Positions 22,228 to 32,824 of a stretch of 64,000 bases of DNA are shown in pieces. How positions within the stretch are numbered: the first letter of the stretch is position 1; each line of letters opens with the position of its first letter. Source of the stretch: Photobacterium piscicola (GTDB taxonomy: Bacteria > Pseudomonadota > Gammaproteobacteria > Enterobacterales > Vibrionaceae). Made by a program: the position numbers and the translations under genes. The DNA is taken from contig NZ_FUZI01000006.1 in the NCBI RefSeq assembly GCF_900166965.1, positions 62,001-126,000 of the forward strand, given 5' to 3'. A model generated the notes under the pieces. That model searched no databases. It was not told the origin of the DNA and saw nothing but the letters and a program-made list of their open reading frames with translations.

Positions 22228-23172
22228 TTAGATATTTTTCACTTGTAATTCTCGTGGTACTTCAAAGAACATGTTTTCTTCTCGACCGGATAATTCTTCA
22301 ACATCAGCGGCATTAGTGAGCTGTTTAATTCGTGTAATGATTTGGTTCACTAACTCTTCAGGCGCTGAGGCCCCCGCAGTAACACCCACGACATTCAGAC
22401 CTTCAAGCCATTGTGGATCAATATCTTCAGCACTATCAGTTAAATAAGCGGGTGTACCTAATTTCACTGCAAGTTCACGTAATCGATTTGAATTTGATGA
22501 ATTTTTAGAACCGACAACAATCATAGCATCAACAGTTGCAGCCATTTCACGCACCGCATCTTGACGATTTTGGGTTGCATAACAGATGTCATCTTTACGC
22601 GGGCCTTGAATCTCTGGAAACACCTGGCGTAGACGATCAATAACATCAGCAGTTTCATCAACCGATAACGTTGTTTGACTAACAAAATGCAAGTTTGACG
22701 GATCTTTTACGACGAGCATATCGACATCTTCTGGTTTTTCAACCAAATACATACCACCGTCATGATTAGCATATTGTCCCATGGTGCCTTCCACTTCAGG
22801 ATGACCCGCATGACCAATTAATACCACTTCCATCGCTTTACGGCTTGCACGTGCAACTTCCATATGAACTTTAGTCACTAACGGACAGGTTGCATCAAAG
22901 ACCGTTAATTGACGTGCTTTCGCTTCATTCCTAACCGCTTGTGATACCCCATGAGCTGAGAAGATAACAATATTGTCGTCAGGCACTTCGGTTAGATTCT
23001 CGACAAAAATAGCACCGCGCTGCTTTAGCCCTTCAACAACGAAACGGTTATGAACCACTTCATGACGCACGTAAATAGGTGGCTGATACATTTCTAATGC
23101 ACGTTCAACAATGCTAATCGCACGATCAACACCAGCACAAAAACCACGGGGATTTGCGAGTAAGATTTTCAT
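22228..23172 (-). CDS. ispH: 4-hydroxy-3-methylbut-2-enyl diphosphate reductase IspH
   Basis: IspH is the last enzyme of the MEP isoprenoid pathway, an iron-sulfur reductase yielding IPP and DMAPP. The 314-residue product has the three cluster cysteines at C12 (RGFCAGV), C96 ([11 protein letters not shown]) and C197 (ICYATQNRQ), exactly the E. coli positions. I start at the ATG at 23172; a TTG one codon earlier is an alternative. fkpB ends 12 bases upstream, so fkpB-ispH is a tight pair as in other gammaproteobacteria. Confidence 0.97.
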   Translation of the reverse strand: MKILLANPRGFCAGVDRAISIVERALEMYQPPIYVRHEVVHNRFVVEGLKQRGAIFVENLTEVPDDNIVIFSAHGVSQAVRNEAKARQLTVFDATCPLVTKVHMEVARASRKAMEVVLIGHAGHPEVEGTMGQYANHDGGMYLVEKPEDVDMLVVKDPSNLHFVSQTTLSVDETADVIDRLRQVFPEIQGPRKDDICYATQNRQDAVREMAATVDAMIVVGSKNSSNSNRLRELAVKLGTPAYLTDSAEDIDPQWLEGLNVVGVTAGASAPEELVNQIITRIKQLTNAADVEELSGREENMFFEVPRELQVKNI

Positions 23173-23184
23173 CAATAATGGCTC

Positions 23185-23619
23185 TTAACGTTCAATGGAG
23201 ACAACTTCGACCTCAAAGGTAACTGTTTTGCCTGCTAATGGATGATTAAAATCAACGGTGACAGAATCACCCACTACTTGTGTAATTATTCCAGGAATAT
23301 CATGTCCATCAGGGCCAGTAAAAGCGATAATACGCCCCACTTCAGCGGGAGTATCAGCACTAAACTTACTCAATTCGACATGGTGAATATTATTGGGATT
23401 TGAAGGGCCAAAAGCATCTTCAGGCGCTAAATCAAACTGTTTTTTTTGTCCCGCTGCTAAACCTAATAAACATTTTTCAAAGTTCTCAGTTAAACTACCA
23501 TCACCGATACGAAAAATGACCGGTTTAGCATTAGCGAACGTCGATTCAGCCACCGTCCCATCAGCTAATTTGATTGAGAAGTGCATCAACACTTCACTAT
23601 TATCCTTGATCACTGACAT
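23185..23619 (-). CDS. fkpB: FKBP-type peptidyl-prolyl isomerase FkpB (SlpA-like)
   Basis: The 144-residue protein is a cytoplasmic prolyl isomerase and chaperone of the SlyD/SlpA branch. FKBP motifs are visible in both flanks (LADGTVAESTFANAKPVIFR; VDFNHPLAGKTVTFEVEVV) around the insert-in-flap domain (GLAAGQKKQFDLAPEDAFG). It lacks the His-rich metal-binding tail of SlyD. Its place between lspA and ispH is the conserved location of fkpB. Confidence 0.93.
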   Translation of the reverse strand: MSVIKDNSEVLMHFSIKLADGTVAESTFANAKPVIFRIGDGSLTENFEKCLLGLAAGQKKQFDLAPEDAFGPSNPNNIHHVELSKFSADTPAEVGRIIAFTGPDGHDIPGIITQVVGDSVTVDFNHPLAGKTVTFEVEVVSIER

Positions 23620-23731
23620 ATATTATTCCCTACTCTTAGTTACTACTATTTAACAACAAAGTGCCGCGGGTATCAACGTATGGACACTAGGGTTTTATCG
23701 CTACTCACGAATAACAATCCGCTTTCAAACC

Positions 23732-24238
23732 TCAACTCGTCTTTTTCAAGCTGCTTAATAGATATAATATTACGCCACAAAAAATAGCCACATCGGCTAA
23801 ATTGAAAATAGCAAAGTGATGGTTTTTATAATGAAAATCTAGAAAATCAATCACAAATCCATACTGTATACGATCAAAAAGATTACCCAGTGCGCCGCCA
23901 ATAATAAAAGCACAACCAATATTATGTGCCGTTTGAGTAATTGAAGCCTGTCGCATTTTATAACTTAAAAAACCACAAGCAACGACAGCAATCAGGGCTA
24001 ACAACCATCGTTGCCAACCGCCTTCAGTACTAAGAAAGCTAAACGCGGCCCCCGTATTATGAACATAATACAGACTCATAAATGGCAATACCGTAATCGG
24101 CGTTGAGCCATTAACCGTCATTGTGCCAATAATAAAAACCTTACTCAGGTAATCAATCATAAAAATAATTATGGCCAACCATAGCCAGCGAAGGCCTGAG
24201 CGTTGATCAAATTTTGAGTGTAACTTTACGTTAGACAT
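23732..24238 (-). CDS. lspA: Lipoprotein signal peptidase, diverged second copy
   Basis: LspA cleaves the signal peptide of diacylated prolipoproteins in the inner membrane. This copy has 168 residues and four predicted membrane segments. The catalytic aspartates are D122 (GNLFDR) and D149 (FNLADV), and the conserved [10 protein letters not shown] loop is kept. The ATG at 24238 follows AAGGAG with a six-base gap. It lies 158 bases past the other lspA, behind that gene's terminator, so it needs its own promoter. Compared with the upstream copy it differs more from E. coli LspA around the second half (NIGCAFIIGG; IQYGFVIDFLDFHYKNHH). It looks functional, but may be specialised. Confidence 0.9.
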   Translation of the reverse strand: MSNVKLHSKFDQRSGLRWLWLAIIIFMIDYLSKVFIIGTMTVNGSTPITVLPFMSLYYVHNTGAAFSFLSTEGGWQRWLLALIAVVACGFLSYKMRQASITQTAHNIGCAFIIGGALGNLFDRIQYGFVIDFLDFHYKNHHFAIFNLADVAIFCGVILYLLSSLKKTS

Positions 24239-24337
24239 TTGATACTCCTTAATGATGCCATAGGAGCGCCGCGACAACCTGGCAGCGTTACTACCTGCAA
24301 TGTGTTATTTCCAAACATAAACCATCAGAATATTAAT

Positions 24338-24375
24338 CAAAAAAAAACGCCACCAGTCAAAACAGGTAGCGTTTT
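24338..24375 (-). terminator. Terminator between the two lspA genes
   Basis: On the minus strand AACGCTACC...GGTGGCGTT with a short loop is followed by nine T. It ends the ribF-ileS-lspA unit before the second lspA. Confidence 0.88.
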
Positions 24376-24396
24376 ATTTTAATAACGAATTAAAAC

Positions 24397-24921
24397 TTAG
24401 TGAGCTTTAACTGCTTTATCAGCTTTAAAGCCATCAAGAATTAACAATACAGCACCCAAACAAATGGCTGAATCGGCAATATTAAATGCAGGCCAATGAT
24501 AACTACCGTAATAGAAATCAAGAAAATCGACCACAAAACCATGGTAAAGGCGATCAAATAAGTTACCTAACGCGCCACCAATGATCAACGCATACGCAAT
24601 ATTAGCCATTTTATTGGTTACTGGCGTACGACGCATCCACAATGTTAATAAGCCACAAACACCAAACGCAATCGCTGCAAACAACCATCGTTGCCAACCA
24701 CCCGCACTACTTAAAAAACTAAATGCGGCACCAGTATTGTGCACATACAGTAAATTAAAAAACGGCGTGATCTCAATCCGGTTTGGCCAGCCATAGCCCA
24801 TCGTGTCCATCACCAATAGCTTAGTGCCATTGTCGATAATAAATACCAGAATCGCTAACCATAGCCAGCGAATACCCGATTGTTTAAGCGTCAACGCTTG
24901 CTGAGGTGCTGAATTAGTCAT
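24397..24921 (-). CDS. lspA: Lipoprotein signal peptidase, operon copy
   Basis: This 174-residue LspA is the copy most like E. coli ([20 protein letters not shown], then [10 protein letters not shown]). Catalytic aspartates are D123 (GNLFDR) and D150 (FNIADS). Four membrane segments and the [10 protein letters not shown] loop are present. Its ATG overlaps the ileS stop as TAATG, so translation is probably coupled to ileS, the ancestral arrangement in gammaproteobacteria. A strong terminator follows 20 bases past its stop. Confidence 0.96.
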   Translation of the reverse strand: MTNSAPQQALTLKQSGIRWLWLAILVFIIDNGTKLLVMDTMGYGWPNRIEITPFFNLLYVHNTGAAFSFLSSAGGWQRWLFAAIAFGVCGLLTLWMRRTPVTNKMANIAYALIIGGALGNLFDRLYHGFVVDFLDFYYGSYHWPAFNIADSAICLGAVLLILDGFKADKAVKAH

Positions 24922-27761
24922 TAGGCAAATTTACGCTCTTCGCCGTCGCCATCGATGTTAGTTACACAACGACCACACACTTCTTCGTGTCCAGCAATAG
25001 TGCCTACATCAGCAACATGGTGCCAACAACGCTCACACTTCGCCGCTTCAGAAGCATTCACTGTCACAAATAATCCTTCGATATCTGTTTCTTGTGCGCC
25101 TTCAGGCTTGCTATCAGCAACCACAACGTGTGCTTTTGATGTTAGCAATACAAAACGTAATTCGTCTTCTAGCTTATTCAGTTTAGCGGCAAGCTCTGCA
25201 TTTGCAGCTAGCGTTACTTCTGCTTGTAGTGAACCACCGATAACTTTTTCGCTACGTGCAGTTTCAAGTAACTTGTTCACAGCACCACGAACTTGTTGAA
25301 TCTCAGCCCAGAAATCGTTGTTTAGCTCTTCATTTTCAGCAAGACCGAATAAACCGTCGAACCACTCACCAGTAAACACGAATTGATCACGCTTACCTGG
25401 CATTTCGTTCCAGATTTCATCGGCTGTGAATGACATGATAGGTGCCATCCAACGAACAAGTGCTTCTACGATATAGTAAAGCGCAGTTTGACAACTACGT
25501 TGTGCATGACCACCACGTTTTGCTGTGTACTGACGGTCTTTAATCACGTCTAAGTAGAAAGAACCCATTTCCACTGAACAGAACTGCATTAAACGCTGAG
25601 TTACTGTGTGTAGATTGTAGTCTTCGTATGCTTTAACGATCTCTTCTTGAGCCGCCATTGCACGACCTACAGCCCAGCGATCCAGTGCAACCATTTCTTC
25701 AACAGGCACACAATCAGTTTCAGGATTGAAGCCATTTAAGTTAGCAAGGAAGAAACGTGCAGTGTTACGAATACGACGGTAAGCATCTGCTGAACGCTTA
25801 AGAATTTCGTCAGAAACAGCCACTTCACCCGTGTAGTCAGTTGATGCAACCCATAGACGAAGAATATCAGCGCCAAGCTTGTTAGTGACATCTTTCGGTG
25901 CAACCACGTTGCCCACTGATTTCGACATCTTACGGCCTTGACCATCAACCACGAAGCCGTGTGTTAACACTTGCTTGTACGGGGCTTTGTCTTTCATCGC
26001 TACAGATGAAATCAATGATGACTGGAACCAACCACGGTGTTGATCTGAACCTTCTAGGTAAAGATCTGCTGAATGACCATGAAATTCAGGACGGCTATCA
26101 ACCACAGAGAAATGGGTAACACCTGAGTCAAACCATACATCAAGAGTATCAAGTACTTTCTCGTAAATCGCTGCATCTTCTGCGCTCATTACGTCAGTCA
26201 GTTCTAGATCCCACCAAGCTTGAATACCCTTTTGCTCAACAAGCTGTGCTACTTTTTCAATTAGCTCAGATGTTTGTGGGTGAAGCTCTTGCGTTTCTTT
26301 ATGGATAAATAAGGCAATTGGCACACCCCAAGTACGTTGACGAGAGATACACCACTCAGGGCGACCTTCGATCATACCTTCGATGCGGCTTTGGCCCCAT
26401 TCAGGCATCCATTGTACGCTCTTGATTTCTCCTAATGCTTTTGCACGCAGACCAGCTTTCTCCATTGAGATAAACCACTGTGGCGTTGCACGGAAGATAA
26501 TTGGCGTTTTATGGCGCCAGCAATGTGGGTAGCTGTGAGTGATCTTAGAGAAATGTAATAATGAACCATGTTCACGTAATACATCTACAACCACTTCGTT
26601 TGCTTTAAATACGTGTTGACCAGCAAAGATCTCAGTATCAGGTAAGTAAACACCGTTACTACCTACAGGGTTAGCAATTTCAAGATTGTATTTTTGACCT
26701 ACCACGAAGTCTTCTTGACCGTGGCCAGGTGCAGTATGTACACAACCTGTACCAGATTCAGTGGTAACGTGATCAGCAAGCACAACTGGTACATCAAAGC
26801 TGTAGAATGGGTGATTAAAGCGCATTAGCTCTAATTCTTCACCTTTACAGAAACCTAGGATTTCTGACTCTTCAAAGCCAACACGTGCCATTACTTCTTT
26901 TACAAGCTCTGCCGCTACGATTAAACGTTGTGGTTGAGTGTGTACATCTGTAACAGGTGTTTGTACCAATGCGTATTCAAGATCAGCACTCACAGCAACA
27001 CCGCGGTTAGCAGGCATTGTCCATGGTGTCGTTGTCCAAATAACAATCGACACGTCGCCTTCACCTTGGTCAGCAACACAGCCAAACTTCGCTAATACCG
27101 CAGCTTCGTCTACCGCTTTAAATTTAACGTCGATAGATAGCGATACTTTATCTTGGTATTCAACTTCAGCTTCAGCCAATGCAGAACCACAATCAGTACA
27201 CCAATGAACAGGTTTAAAACCTTTAAGTAGGTGATCTTTATCTGCGATTTTACCTAGTGCACGAATGATGTTCGCTTCAGTGCCGAAATCCATTGTACGG
27301 TATGGCTTGTCCCACTCACCTAGAACACCTAGACGCATGAAACTTTCTTTTTGACCTTCAACTTGGCCTGCCGCGTAAGCACGACATTTCTCGCGGAATT
27401 CAGCTGCCGTTAATTTTTGACCCGGCTTACCAAATTTCTTTTCTACCATTAATTCAATTGGTAGACCGTGACAGTCCCAACCTGGGATATACGGTGAATC
27501 AAAGCCAGAAAGCGTCTTTGATTTAATAATAATATCTTTAAGAATCTTGTTTAACGCGTGACCGATGTGAATATCACCGTTAGCGTAAGGAGGGCCATCG
27601 TGTAATACGAAAGATTTTTTACCTTTCTTAGCTTTACGAATTTCACCGTAAAGATCTTCATCATACCAACGCTTAAGCATTGCAGGCTCACGTTGAGCTA
27701 GGTTGCCTCGCATCGGAAACCCTGTTTCAGGCAGGTTCAGGGTATCTTTATAGTCACTCAT
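24921..27761 (-). CDS. ileS: Isoleucyl-tRNA synthetase IleS
   Basis: IleS charges tRNA-Ile and edits valine. The 946-residue class I synthetase has the HIGH motif ([20 protein letters not shown], near residue 57), the large editing domain, the KMSKS loop ([10 protein letters not shown], near residue 600) and a C-terminal zinc ribbon with paired cysteines (CERCWHH and CGRCVTN). This is the bacterial mupirocin-sensitive type by overall architecture. It lies five bases after ribF and overlaps lspA. Confidence 0.98.
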   Translation of the reverse strand: MSDYKDTLNLPETGFPMRGNLAQREPAMLKRWYDEDLYGEIRKAKKGKKSFVLHDGPPYANGDIHIGHALNKILKDIIIKSKTLSGFDSPYIPGWDCHGLPIELMVEKKFGKPGQKLTAAEFREKCRAYAAGQVEGQKESFMRLGVLGEWDKPYRTMDFGTEANIIRALGKIADKDHLLKGFKPVHWCTDCGSALAEAEVEYQDKVSLSIDVKFKAVDEAAVLAKFGCVADQGEGDVSIVIWTTTPWTMPANRGVAVSADLEYALVQTPVTDVHTQPQRLIVAAELVKEVMARVGFEESEILGFCKGEELELMRFNHPFYSFDVPVVLADHVTTESGTGCVHTAPGHGQEDFVVGQKYNLEIANPVGSNGVYLPDTEIFAGQHVFKANEVVVDVLREHGSLLHFSKITHSYPHCWRHKTPIIFRATPQWFISMEKAGLRAKALGEIKSVQWMPEWGQSRIEGMIEGRPEWCISRQRTWGVPIALFIHKETQELHPQTSELIEKVAQLVEQKGIQAWWDLELTDVMSAEDAAIYEKVLDTLDVWFDSGVTHFSVVDSRPEFHGHSADLYLEGSDQHRGWFQSSLISSVAMKDKAPYKQVLTHGFVVDGQGRKMSKSVGNVVAPKDVTNKLGADILRLWVASTDYTGEVAVSDEILKRSADAYRRIRNTARFFLANLNGFNPETDCVPVEEMVALDRWAVGRAMAAQEEIVKAYEDYNLHTVTQRLMQFCSVEMGSFYLDVIKDRQYTAKRGGHAQRSCQTALYYIVEALVRWMAPIMSFTADEIWNEMPGKRDQFVFTGEWFDGLFGLAENEELNNDFWAEIQQVRGAVNKLLETARSEKVIGGSLQAEVTLAANAELAAKLNKLEDELRFVLLTSKAHVVVADSKPEGAQETDIEGLFVTVNASEAAKCERCWHHVADVGTIAGHEEVCGRCVTNIDGDGEERKFA

Positions 27762-27766
27762 GGATT

Positions 27767-28756
27767 CTAGATTCCGTTACTTGGGCGAAGTTGGACATTA
27801 TTACGCTCAGACAGCCACACCCGTGCTGCTTGAGCATCTCGTTCGATTTGTAATTTCAGCGCATCGAATGATTCAAATTTTTTTTCGTCACGCAACTTAT
27901 GGCGCAACACGACTTCAAGCTGACGACCATAAAGATCCGCTTGATAATCAAATAGGTGTACTTCAAGTTGCTGTCGTACACCTTTTACCGTTGGTCGGTG
28001 GCCAACATTAGCCACACCAGCAATAGGCGCGGCGGTAATACCCAATACTTCAACCGCATAAACCCCTGCGACAGGTGTTACGCGACGTTTAAGTGGAATA
28101 TTCGCTGTTGGAAAGCCGATAGTACGGCCTAATTTTCTTCCGTGTGAGACACGGCCACGAATACTGTATGGTCGACCAAGCATTTGTTCTACTTGATCTA
28201 ATTCATTATTCGCTAAAGCGTGACGAATTGCAGTACTGCTTACTCGCTGCTCAGAAACACAAAAACTTGTTGTACTAATTACTTCAAATCCGTATTTCTT
28301 ACCAGCGGCCACCAGCATCGCAAAATCACCACGTCGCTCTTGACCAAAACGAAAGTCATCACCAATAACCAGAAATTTAACACCCAATTGCTTTACCAAC
28401 AAGCATTCGACGAAATATTCAGCAGTCATTGATGCAAAATGATGATTAAAATTAACACACAATAATCGATCAATACCGACTTTTTTCAATTCTACATATT
28501 TCTCGCGAAAACGGGTCAACCTTGCTGGGGCTTTATTACCCGCAAAAAGCTCTTGTGGTTGCGGTTCAAACGTCATTACCGTGGCGGCTAACCCCATTGA
28601 GTGCGCTTTGGCTATGACTTGTTTAAGCAACGTTTGATGGCCAAGATGGACACCGTCAAAATTGCCAATGGTCAGCACACAACCATGATGGCGTGGCTGA
28701 ATATTGGGTATACCTCGAATTAATTCCATAGGTAATTTAACTATGTCAGTACTCAT
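27767..28756 (-). CDS. ribF: Bifunctional riboflavin kinase/FAD synthetase RibF
   Basis: RibF phosphorylates riboflavin and adenylates FMN to FAD. The 329 residues show an N-terminal nucleotidyltransferase domain ([17 protein letters not shown], near residue 28) and a C-terminal riboflavin kinase domain ([13 protein letters not shown], then GVYAVEV). The start is uncertain: E. coli RibF aligns with the internal ATG at 28729 (MELIRGIPN), but that has no Shine-Dalgarno, so the ATG at 28756 is kept. It heads ribF-ileS-lspA. Confidence 0.95.
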   Translation of the reverse strand: MSTDIVKLPMELIRGIPNIQPRHHGCVLTIGNFDGVHLGHQTLLKQVIAKAHSMGLAATVMTFEPQPQELFAGNKAPARLTRFREKYVELKKVGIDRLLCVNFNHHFASMTAEYFVECLLVKQLGVKFLVIGDDFRFGQERRGDFAMLVAAGKKYGFEVISTTSFCVSEQRVSSTAIRHALANNELDQVEQMLGRPYSIRGRVSHGRKLGRTIGFPTANIPLKRRVTPVAGVYAVEVLGITAAPIAGVANVGHRPTVKGVRQQLEVHLFDYQADLYGRQLEVVLRHKLRDEKKFESFDALKLQIERDAQAARVWLSERNNVQLRPSNGI

Positions 28757-28915
28757 AAGGCTATTTGCTCATCCTACAATAAGATCACTTGTTTATATGA
28801 TGACCAATAACAGCCAAAAAAATTAATAACTGCGGTAACTAATCCACCACCATTACGGTTAAAAACCACTTTTTAGCGTAACGCTGGTGAATTATATACT
28901 ACTCGGCGGTTTCAA

Positions 28916-30478
28916 TCAGCTCTCTGCACGCAGATGACGCGGGCGAACACCCAAAACAATGGCACACAACAGATAAATACTACTACCGCCTAAAATCAAG
29001 CCAAAGAGCCATACAACACGCTCAAATAAATGGAACGCTAGCCATTGCTCGGTAGAAGGACTGAACCATAATAATCCACTGACCATGACTGCGCCTGCAA
29101 TGACTAATCGCAGTACAAACAATAATGTCTGGCGACTCACTCGGTAAATATTTTCTTTATGTAAACCTCGGTATAACAACCCTGCATTTAGCAATGCTGA
29201 TAACACACTCGCAATGGAAAGGCCGACATAACCATAAAATGGTGCAAAGATACCGTTAAAGACCATATTGCTAACCATGGCAATAATACCAATTTTCACT
29301 GGCGTTTTGGTATCTTGACGAGCGTAATAACCAGGGGCAAAAATTTTAATCAACATGTAGTTAAGTAAACCAGCTGATACCACCCACAGTGACATTGCGG
29401 TTTGATTGACATCATAAAGATCAAATTCACCGCGCATGAACATCACCATCAACATCGGTTTGGCTAAGGTGATCATACCGAGCATCGCAGGAATACCCAA
29501 GATCAACACCATTCGCACTCCCCAATCCATCGTATCTGCAAATTGTTGAGGTGATTTATCAACATGTTTACGCGACAAGGCAGGTAAGATCACGGTGGCA
29601 ATCGCAATACCAAATAAACCTAACGGGAATTCTAATAAACGATCAGAGTAATATAACCAACTGATTGAACCGGTCATTAGAAAACTGGCAATTAACGTAT
29701 CGAGCAATAAATTGATTTGCGTAACCGAAACACCAAACAGTGCTGGTAGCATTAATTTACGTATTTTCGTCACCCCAGGGTCATTCCAGCCCCATTGTGG
29801 TCGAACTAAATACCCTTCTCGATATAAAAATGGCAATTGAAAACAAAACTGCACTAAACCACCGATAAAAACACCAAGTGCTAAACCAATTTCTGGCTTG
29901 GCTAGATGAGGCGCAATAAATACCGCACAGCCAATAATGGCGATATTAAGAAACACCGGCGTAAACGATGAAATCGCAAATTTACCCAATGTGTTTAAAA
30001 TAGCACCTGATAATGCTACAAAAGTCACAAACCACAGATAGGGAAAAGTAATTTTCAGCAATAAACTGGCTAACTCAAATTTTTCAGCTCCGGGAGACGT
30101 CCCTTGCATCCAATCCCAAAACCAACCAAAACCAAATAATGCCGTAACGGCACCAGATCCTAATACCCCGAGCAAGGTCACTATGGTAACAATACCACCC
30201 AGTGTACCTGCAGCACGTGCAATTAATAATCGGGTTCGATCAACATCGCCAGCTGCATGGTACTCAGTTAATACTGGTACGAAGGCTTGCGAAAAAGCCC
30301 CTTCAGCAAAAAGACGGCGTAAAAAGTTAGGAATTTTGTTGGCAAAGAAAAAAACATCGGCCGCAGCCCCTGCTCCCATGAGGTTAGCCACTACCACATC
30401 TCGGACCAAACCGAGCACGCGAGACACTAAAGTCATGGCGCTAACTATCATTCCAGAGCGTAAAAGACGCTTACTCAC
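28916..30478 (-). CDS. murJ: Lipid II flippase MurJ
   Basis: MurJ flips lipid II across the inner membrane for peptidoglycan synthesis. The 520-residue protein is a MOP-superfamily exporter with about 14 membrane segments. Near the N-terminus are the family motifs SRVLGLVRDVVVANLMGAG and NFLRRLFAEGAFSQAFVPV. The latter includes the arginine and acidic residues of the central cavity. It lies between rpsT (divergent) and ribF as in Vibrio and E. coli relatives. Confidence 0.97.
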   Translation of the reverse strand: MSKRLLRSGMIVSAMTLVSRVLGLVRDVVVANLMGAGAAADVFFFANKIPNFLRRLFAEGAFSQAFVPVLTEYHAAGDVDRTRLLIARAAGTLGGIVTIVTLLGVLGSGAVTALFGFGWFWDWMQGTSPGAEKFELASLLLKITFPYLWFVTFVALSGAILNTLGKFAISSFTPVFLNIAIIGCAVFIAPHLAKPEIGLALGVFIGGLVQFCFQLPFLYREGYLVRPQWGWNDPGVTKIRKLMLPALFGVSVTQINLLLDTLIASFLMTGSISWLYYSDRLLEFPLGLFGIAIATVILPALSRKHVDKSPQQFADTMDWGVRMVLILGIPAMLGMITLAKPMLMVMFMRGEFDLYDVNQTAMSLWVVSAGLLNYMLIKIFAPGYYARQDTKTPVKIGIIAMVSNMVFNGIFAPFYGYVGLSIASVLSALLNAGLLYRGLHKENIYRVSRQTLLFVLRLVIAGAVMVSGLLWFSPSTEQWLAFHLFERVVWLFGLILGGSSIYLLCAIVLGVRPRHLRAES

Positions 30479-30610
30479 AAAAAAACCTCATAAAAGATGT
30501 TCAGAAAGGTGACTTCTGAATCGAAATACTGGTAAAATCTGTCGCCATATTAACCGTGTTAATCCGCAAGTGCCAACTAGATTGGTATGGCGGTTATTTG
30601 CACGAATCAT

Positions 30611-30639
30611 TTGACAATGATTAAGATTAAGGGCATAGT
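30611..30639 (+). promoter_or_regulatory. Candidate sigma-70 promoter of rpsT
   Basis: TTGACA (30611-30616) is a perfect -35 hexamer, followed after 17 bases by CATAGT, a four-of-six match to the -10. It lies about 50 bases before the rpsT start. Confidence 0.4.
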
Positions 30640-30685
30640 CCTCGGCCTTAAATTGTCACCATACCAAGATTTGGGAGTTACACCC

Positions 30686-30946
30686 TTGGCAAATATCAAA
30701 TCTGCTAAGAAACGTGCACTAACTTCAGAAAAACGTCGTCAGCATAACGCTAGCCGTCGTTCTATGATGCGCACTTTCTTCAAGAAAGTAATTATCGCTA
30801 TTGAAGCTGGTAATAAAGAAGCTGCAACACAAGCTTTCGCTGAAATGCAACCTGTTATGGATCGCATGGCTACTAAAGGCCTGATCCATAAGAACAAAGC
30901 TGCACGTCACAAAGCTCGTCTAACAGCGAAAATCAAAGCTCTTTAA
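30686..30946 (+). CDS. rpsT: 30S ribosomal protein S20
   Basis: S20 binds the 5' and 3' minor domains of 16S rRNA. The 86-residue highly basic helical protein begins [20 protein letters not shown]. The start is TTG at 30686, with GGGAG eight bases upstream. E. coli rpsT also starts with TTG, a feature linked to its autogenous control, and no in-frame ATG would give a normal length: the one at 30587 would add 33 unrelated residues. It diverges from murJ and has its own terminator. Confidence 0.97.
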   Translation: MANIKSAKKRALTSEKRRQHNASRRSMMRTFFKKVIIAIEAGNKEAATQAFAEMQPVMDRMATKGLIHKNKAARHKARLTAKIKAL

Positions 30947-30968
30947 TTTTAATTAATGAGTCTAGATT

Positions 30969-30999
30969 AAAAAAAACCGACCTTAGGGTCGGTTTTTTT
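30969..30999 (+). terminator. Terminator after rpsT
   Basis: ACCGACC and GGTCGGT form a stem around a four-base loop, flanked by A and T runs, 25 bases past the stop. Confidence 0.9.
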
Positions 31000-31095
31000 A
31001 TGTCTATTTATTAACCATTGCCTATAAAACTAGCATTTAGAGACAAAATCTTGTTAATTTTATAGCTGAATTTATTTCACATCTTCGAGCATAAA

Positions 31096-31749
31096 ATGAA
31101 AAAAACGCTGTTACGCGGCTTGTTCAACGTTCTGCCGCTAGTATTAAGTATTTGGTTATTCTGGTCACTTTTTGAGTCATTAGATGAAGTAGGCAATTTT
31201 TTATTTGGTCTAGTTCACATTACCGAACTCTTCAAAGGTGCGGGTTTTTTACTCATTTTGATCTTATTGTTCGTTGCTGGATTACTTTTTTCTGTCAGCC
31301 CTATCGCATGGCTATATGATTTTGTGATTCGCCAATTGATGCGATTTCCATTTTTTAAAACGGTTTATAGCAGTATTAATGATATTGCCTCACTGATGAG
31401 CAGTGACAATAAAAATAAGAGCCAGCAAACCGTGCTAGTGCATCAAGCTAATAATACCTACGTAGTAGGGTTCATTATGTCTAACGACACGCCAGAACCG
31501 CTTACAAACGCATTACCTGATGGAAATTGGGTACCGGTATTGTTTCCACTTAGCTATCAAATCGCGGGGATTACAACGCTGGTGAAACGTGAGGACTTAA
31601 CGCTCGTTGATTGGTCGTTTGAAGATGCAATGCGTTATAACTTAACGGCCGGCATTTCAATTTCAGCCAAAGATAAAGAAGAGAAAGAGAAAGAGAAAGA
31701 GAAAGAAAAAACCACTACCGACGCTACCACGACAAAAGCACCGTTATAG
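31096..31749 (+). CDS. DUF502-family membrane protein
   Basis: The 217-residue protein has two membrane segments (about 6-26 and 47-75) and a soluble part with the motifs RFPFFKTVYSSINDI, VVGFIMSND and WVPVLFPLS, typical of the DUF502 family, whose function I do not know. The C-terminus (about 190-217) is a low-complexity Lys/Glu run followed by Thr/Ala. The Lys/Glu run is encoded by four perfect GAGAAA units at 31681-31704. Unit changes would lengthen the tail without shifting frame. It follows rpsT behind a terminator. Confidence 0.85.
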   Translation: MKKTLLRGLFNVLPLVLSIWLFWSLFESLDEVGNFLFGLVHITELFKGAGFLLILILLFVAGLLFSVSPIAWLYDFVIRQLMRFPFFKTVYSSINDIASLMSSDNKNKSQQTVLVHQANNTYVVGFIMSNDTPEPLTNALPDGNWVPVLFPLSYQIAGITTLVKREDLTLVDWSFEDAMRYNLTAGISISAKDKEEKEKEKEKEKTTTDATTTKAPL

Positions 31750-31758
31750 TAGCAACGA

Positions 31759-31805
31759 TTAACGCCTTACTATTATTGTTTCTAATTGAAATGTATAAGG
31801 CGTTA
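31759..31805. repeat. Perfect inverted repeat between converging genes
   Basis: TTAACGCCTTA (31759-31769) and TAAGGCGTTAA (31795-31805) form an 11-base-pair perfect stem with a 25-base loop. It lies between the DUF502 gene and nhaR, so it could act as a terminator for both, although neither side has a good T tract. Confidence 0.55.
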
Positions 31806-31821
31806 ATAGATCATCAATACA

Positions 31822-32706
31822 TTAAAATAATGTACTAAAATCAGCGGCACAAATGCGTTTTACTGCTGGGTGCATGATCATTCGCTCAGCAAAAATAACA
31901 AAATATTCATCACAAATATCTGTCACTCGCTTTACTTCATAAAGGCGACTATTGCTAGTCAATTCATCGGCATAAATAGACGGCGCGATAAACATCGATT
32001 TATGATAACAGGCAAACGCCTTCATTAGCGCAGCATCATCAAACTCACCTAAAATATTTGGCGTAATACCTTGTTGATCAAACCATTGATGCAATTTGCG
32101 TCCCATTGCGGAACGGCGACTAGGTACCAACAACTTATAATCTTCAATACACGCCGGAAAATCTGCATCAGATAAATCGTCGGTACAAAAAAAACTCATC
32201 GCTGATTCACCCAATTTTTTACTGTATAAACCTGGATTTTGGGTCGAGCTCACCGGACAATCCGATAAAATCATGTCCAATTTATGTTGAGATAACTGCT
32301 CTAACAACATTTCGTGGGTTGATTCAAAGCAACTTAATTGAATGCGTTGATCGTTAGGAATGCCTTCTAACAACACTTGACTCACTAACCGTTTTGACAA
32401 CGCATCAGCCACGCCCACTTCAAATAATTGGTTATCTCGTTGAGTGTAATTAATGCGATCGAGCATTTGATAGCTTAAATCAAACATCTTATCAGCATAT
32501 TTAAACACTAATTGACCAAGCTCTGTTGGTTCAATATTACGTCCAACGCGTTTAGTTAGCTTACCTTTGAGGCGATCTTCTAATGATCGAATCTGACCCG
32601 TCACCGTCTGTGGGGTTAGAAATAATGCATCAGCAGCTTTCGTTACTGAACCTTGCTTGCAGACCATCCAAAAATAATAAAGATGGTTATAATTTAAGTG
32701 AGACAT
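31822..32706 (-). CDS. nhaR: LysR-type activator NhaR
   Basis: NhaR activates nhaA in response to Na+. The 294-residue product starts [20 protein letters not shown], nearly the E. coli start. The winged helix-turn-helix is in the first 60 residues ([20 protein letters not shown]), followed by the effector domain with [32 protein letters not shown] and [14 protein letters not shown]. The frame is open to 32769, but that stretch encodes the terminator hairpin, so the start at 32706 is preferred. It lies downstream of nhaA with a small gene between. Confidence 0.95.
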   Translation of the reverse strand: MSHLNYNHLYYFWMVCKQGSVTKAADALFLTPQTVTGQIRSLEDRLKGKLTKRVGRNIEPTELGQLVFKYADKMFDLSYQMLDRINYTQRDNQLFEVGVADALSKRLVSQVLLEGIPNDQRIQLSCFESTHEMLLEQLSQHKLDMILSDCPVSSTQNPGLYSKKLGESAMSFFCTDDLSDADFPACIEDYKLLVPSRRSAMGRKLHQWFDQQGITPNILGEFDDAALMKAFACYHKSMFIAPSIYADELTSNSRLYEVKRVTDICDEYFVIFAERMIMHPAVKRICAADFSTLF

Positions 32707-32722
32707 TGCCGCTATTTTAAAT

Positions 32723-32761
32723 AAAAAAACCCAGCGGCAAAGCTTACGCTGTGCCTCTGGG
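32723..32761 (-). terminator. Terminator or attenuator just before nhaR
   Basis: On the minus strand CCCAGAGGC (32761-32753) pairs with GCCGCTGGG (32738-32730) and runs into seven T, 16 bases before the nhaR start. It would reduce readthrough from nhaA into nhaR. Confidence 0.75.
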
Positions 32762-32824
32762 CTGTTCAATCTTTGACGGCATAAATTACAATAAAATCAA
32801 ACCAAGATCGTATTTAAATTATAA

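Noticed and set aside
30587..30685. Upstream ATG that would extend S20 by 33 residues
   Set aside because: The extension is unrelated to S20, and the TTG at 30686 has a good Shine-Dalgarno and matches the known E. coli start.
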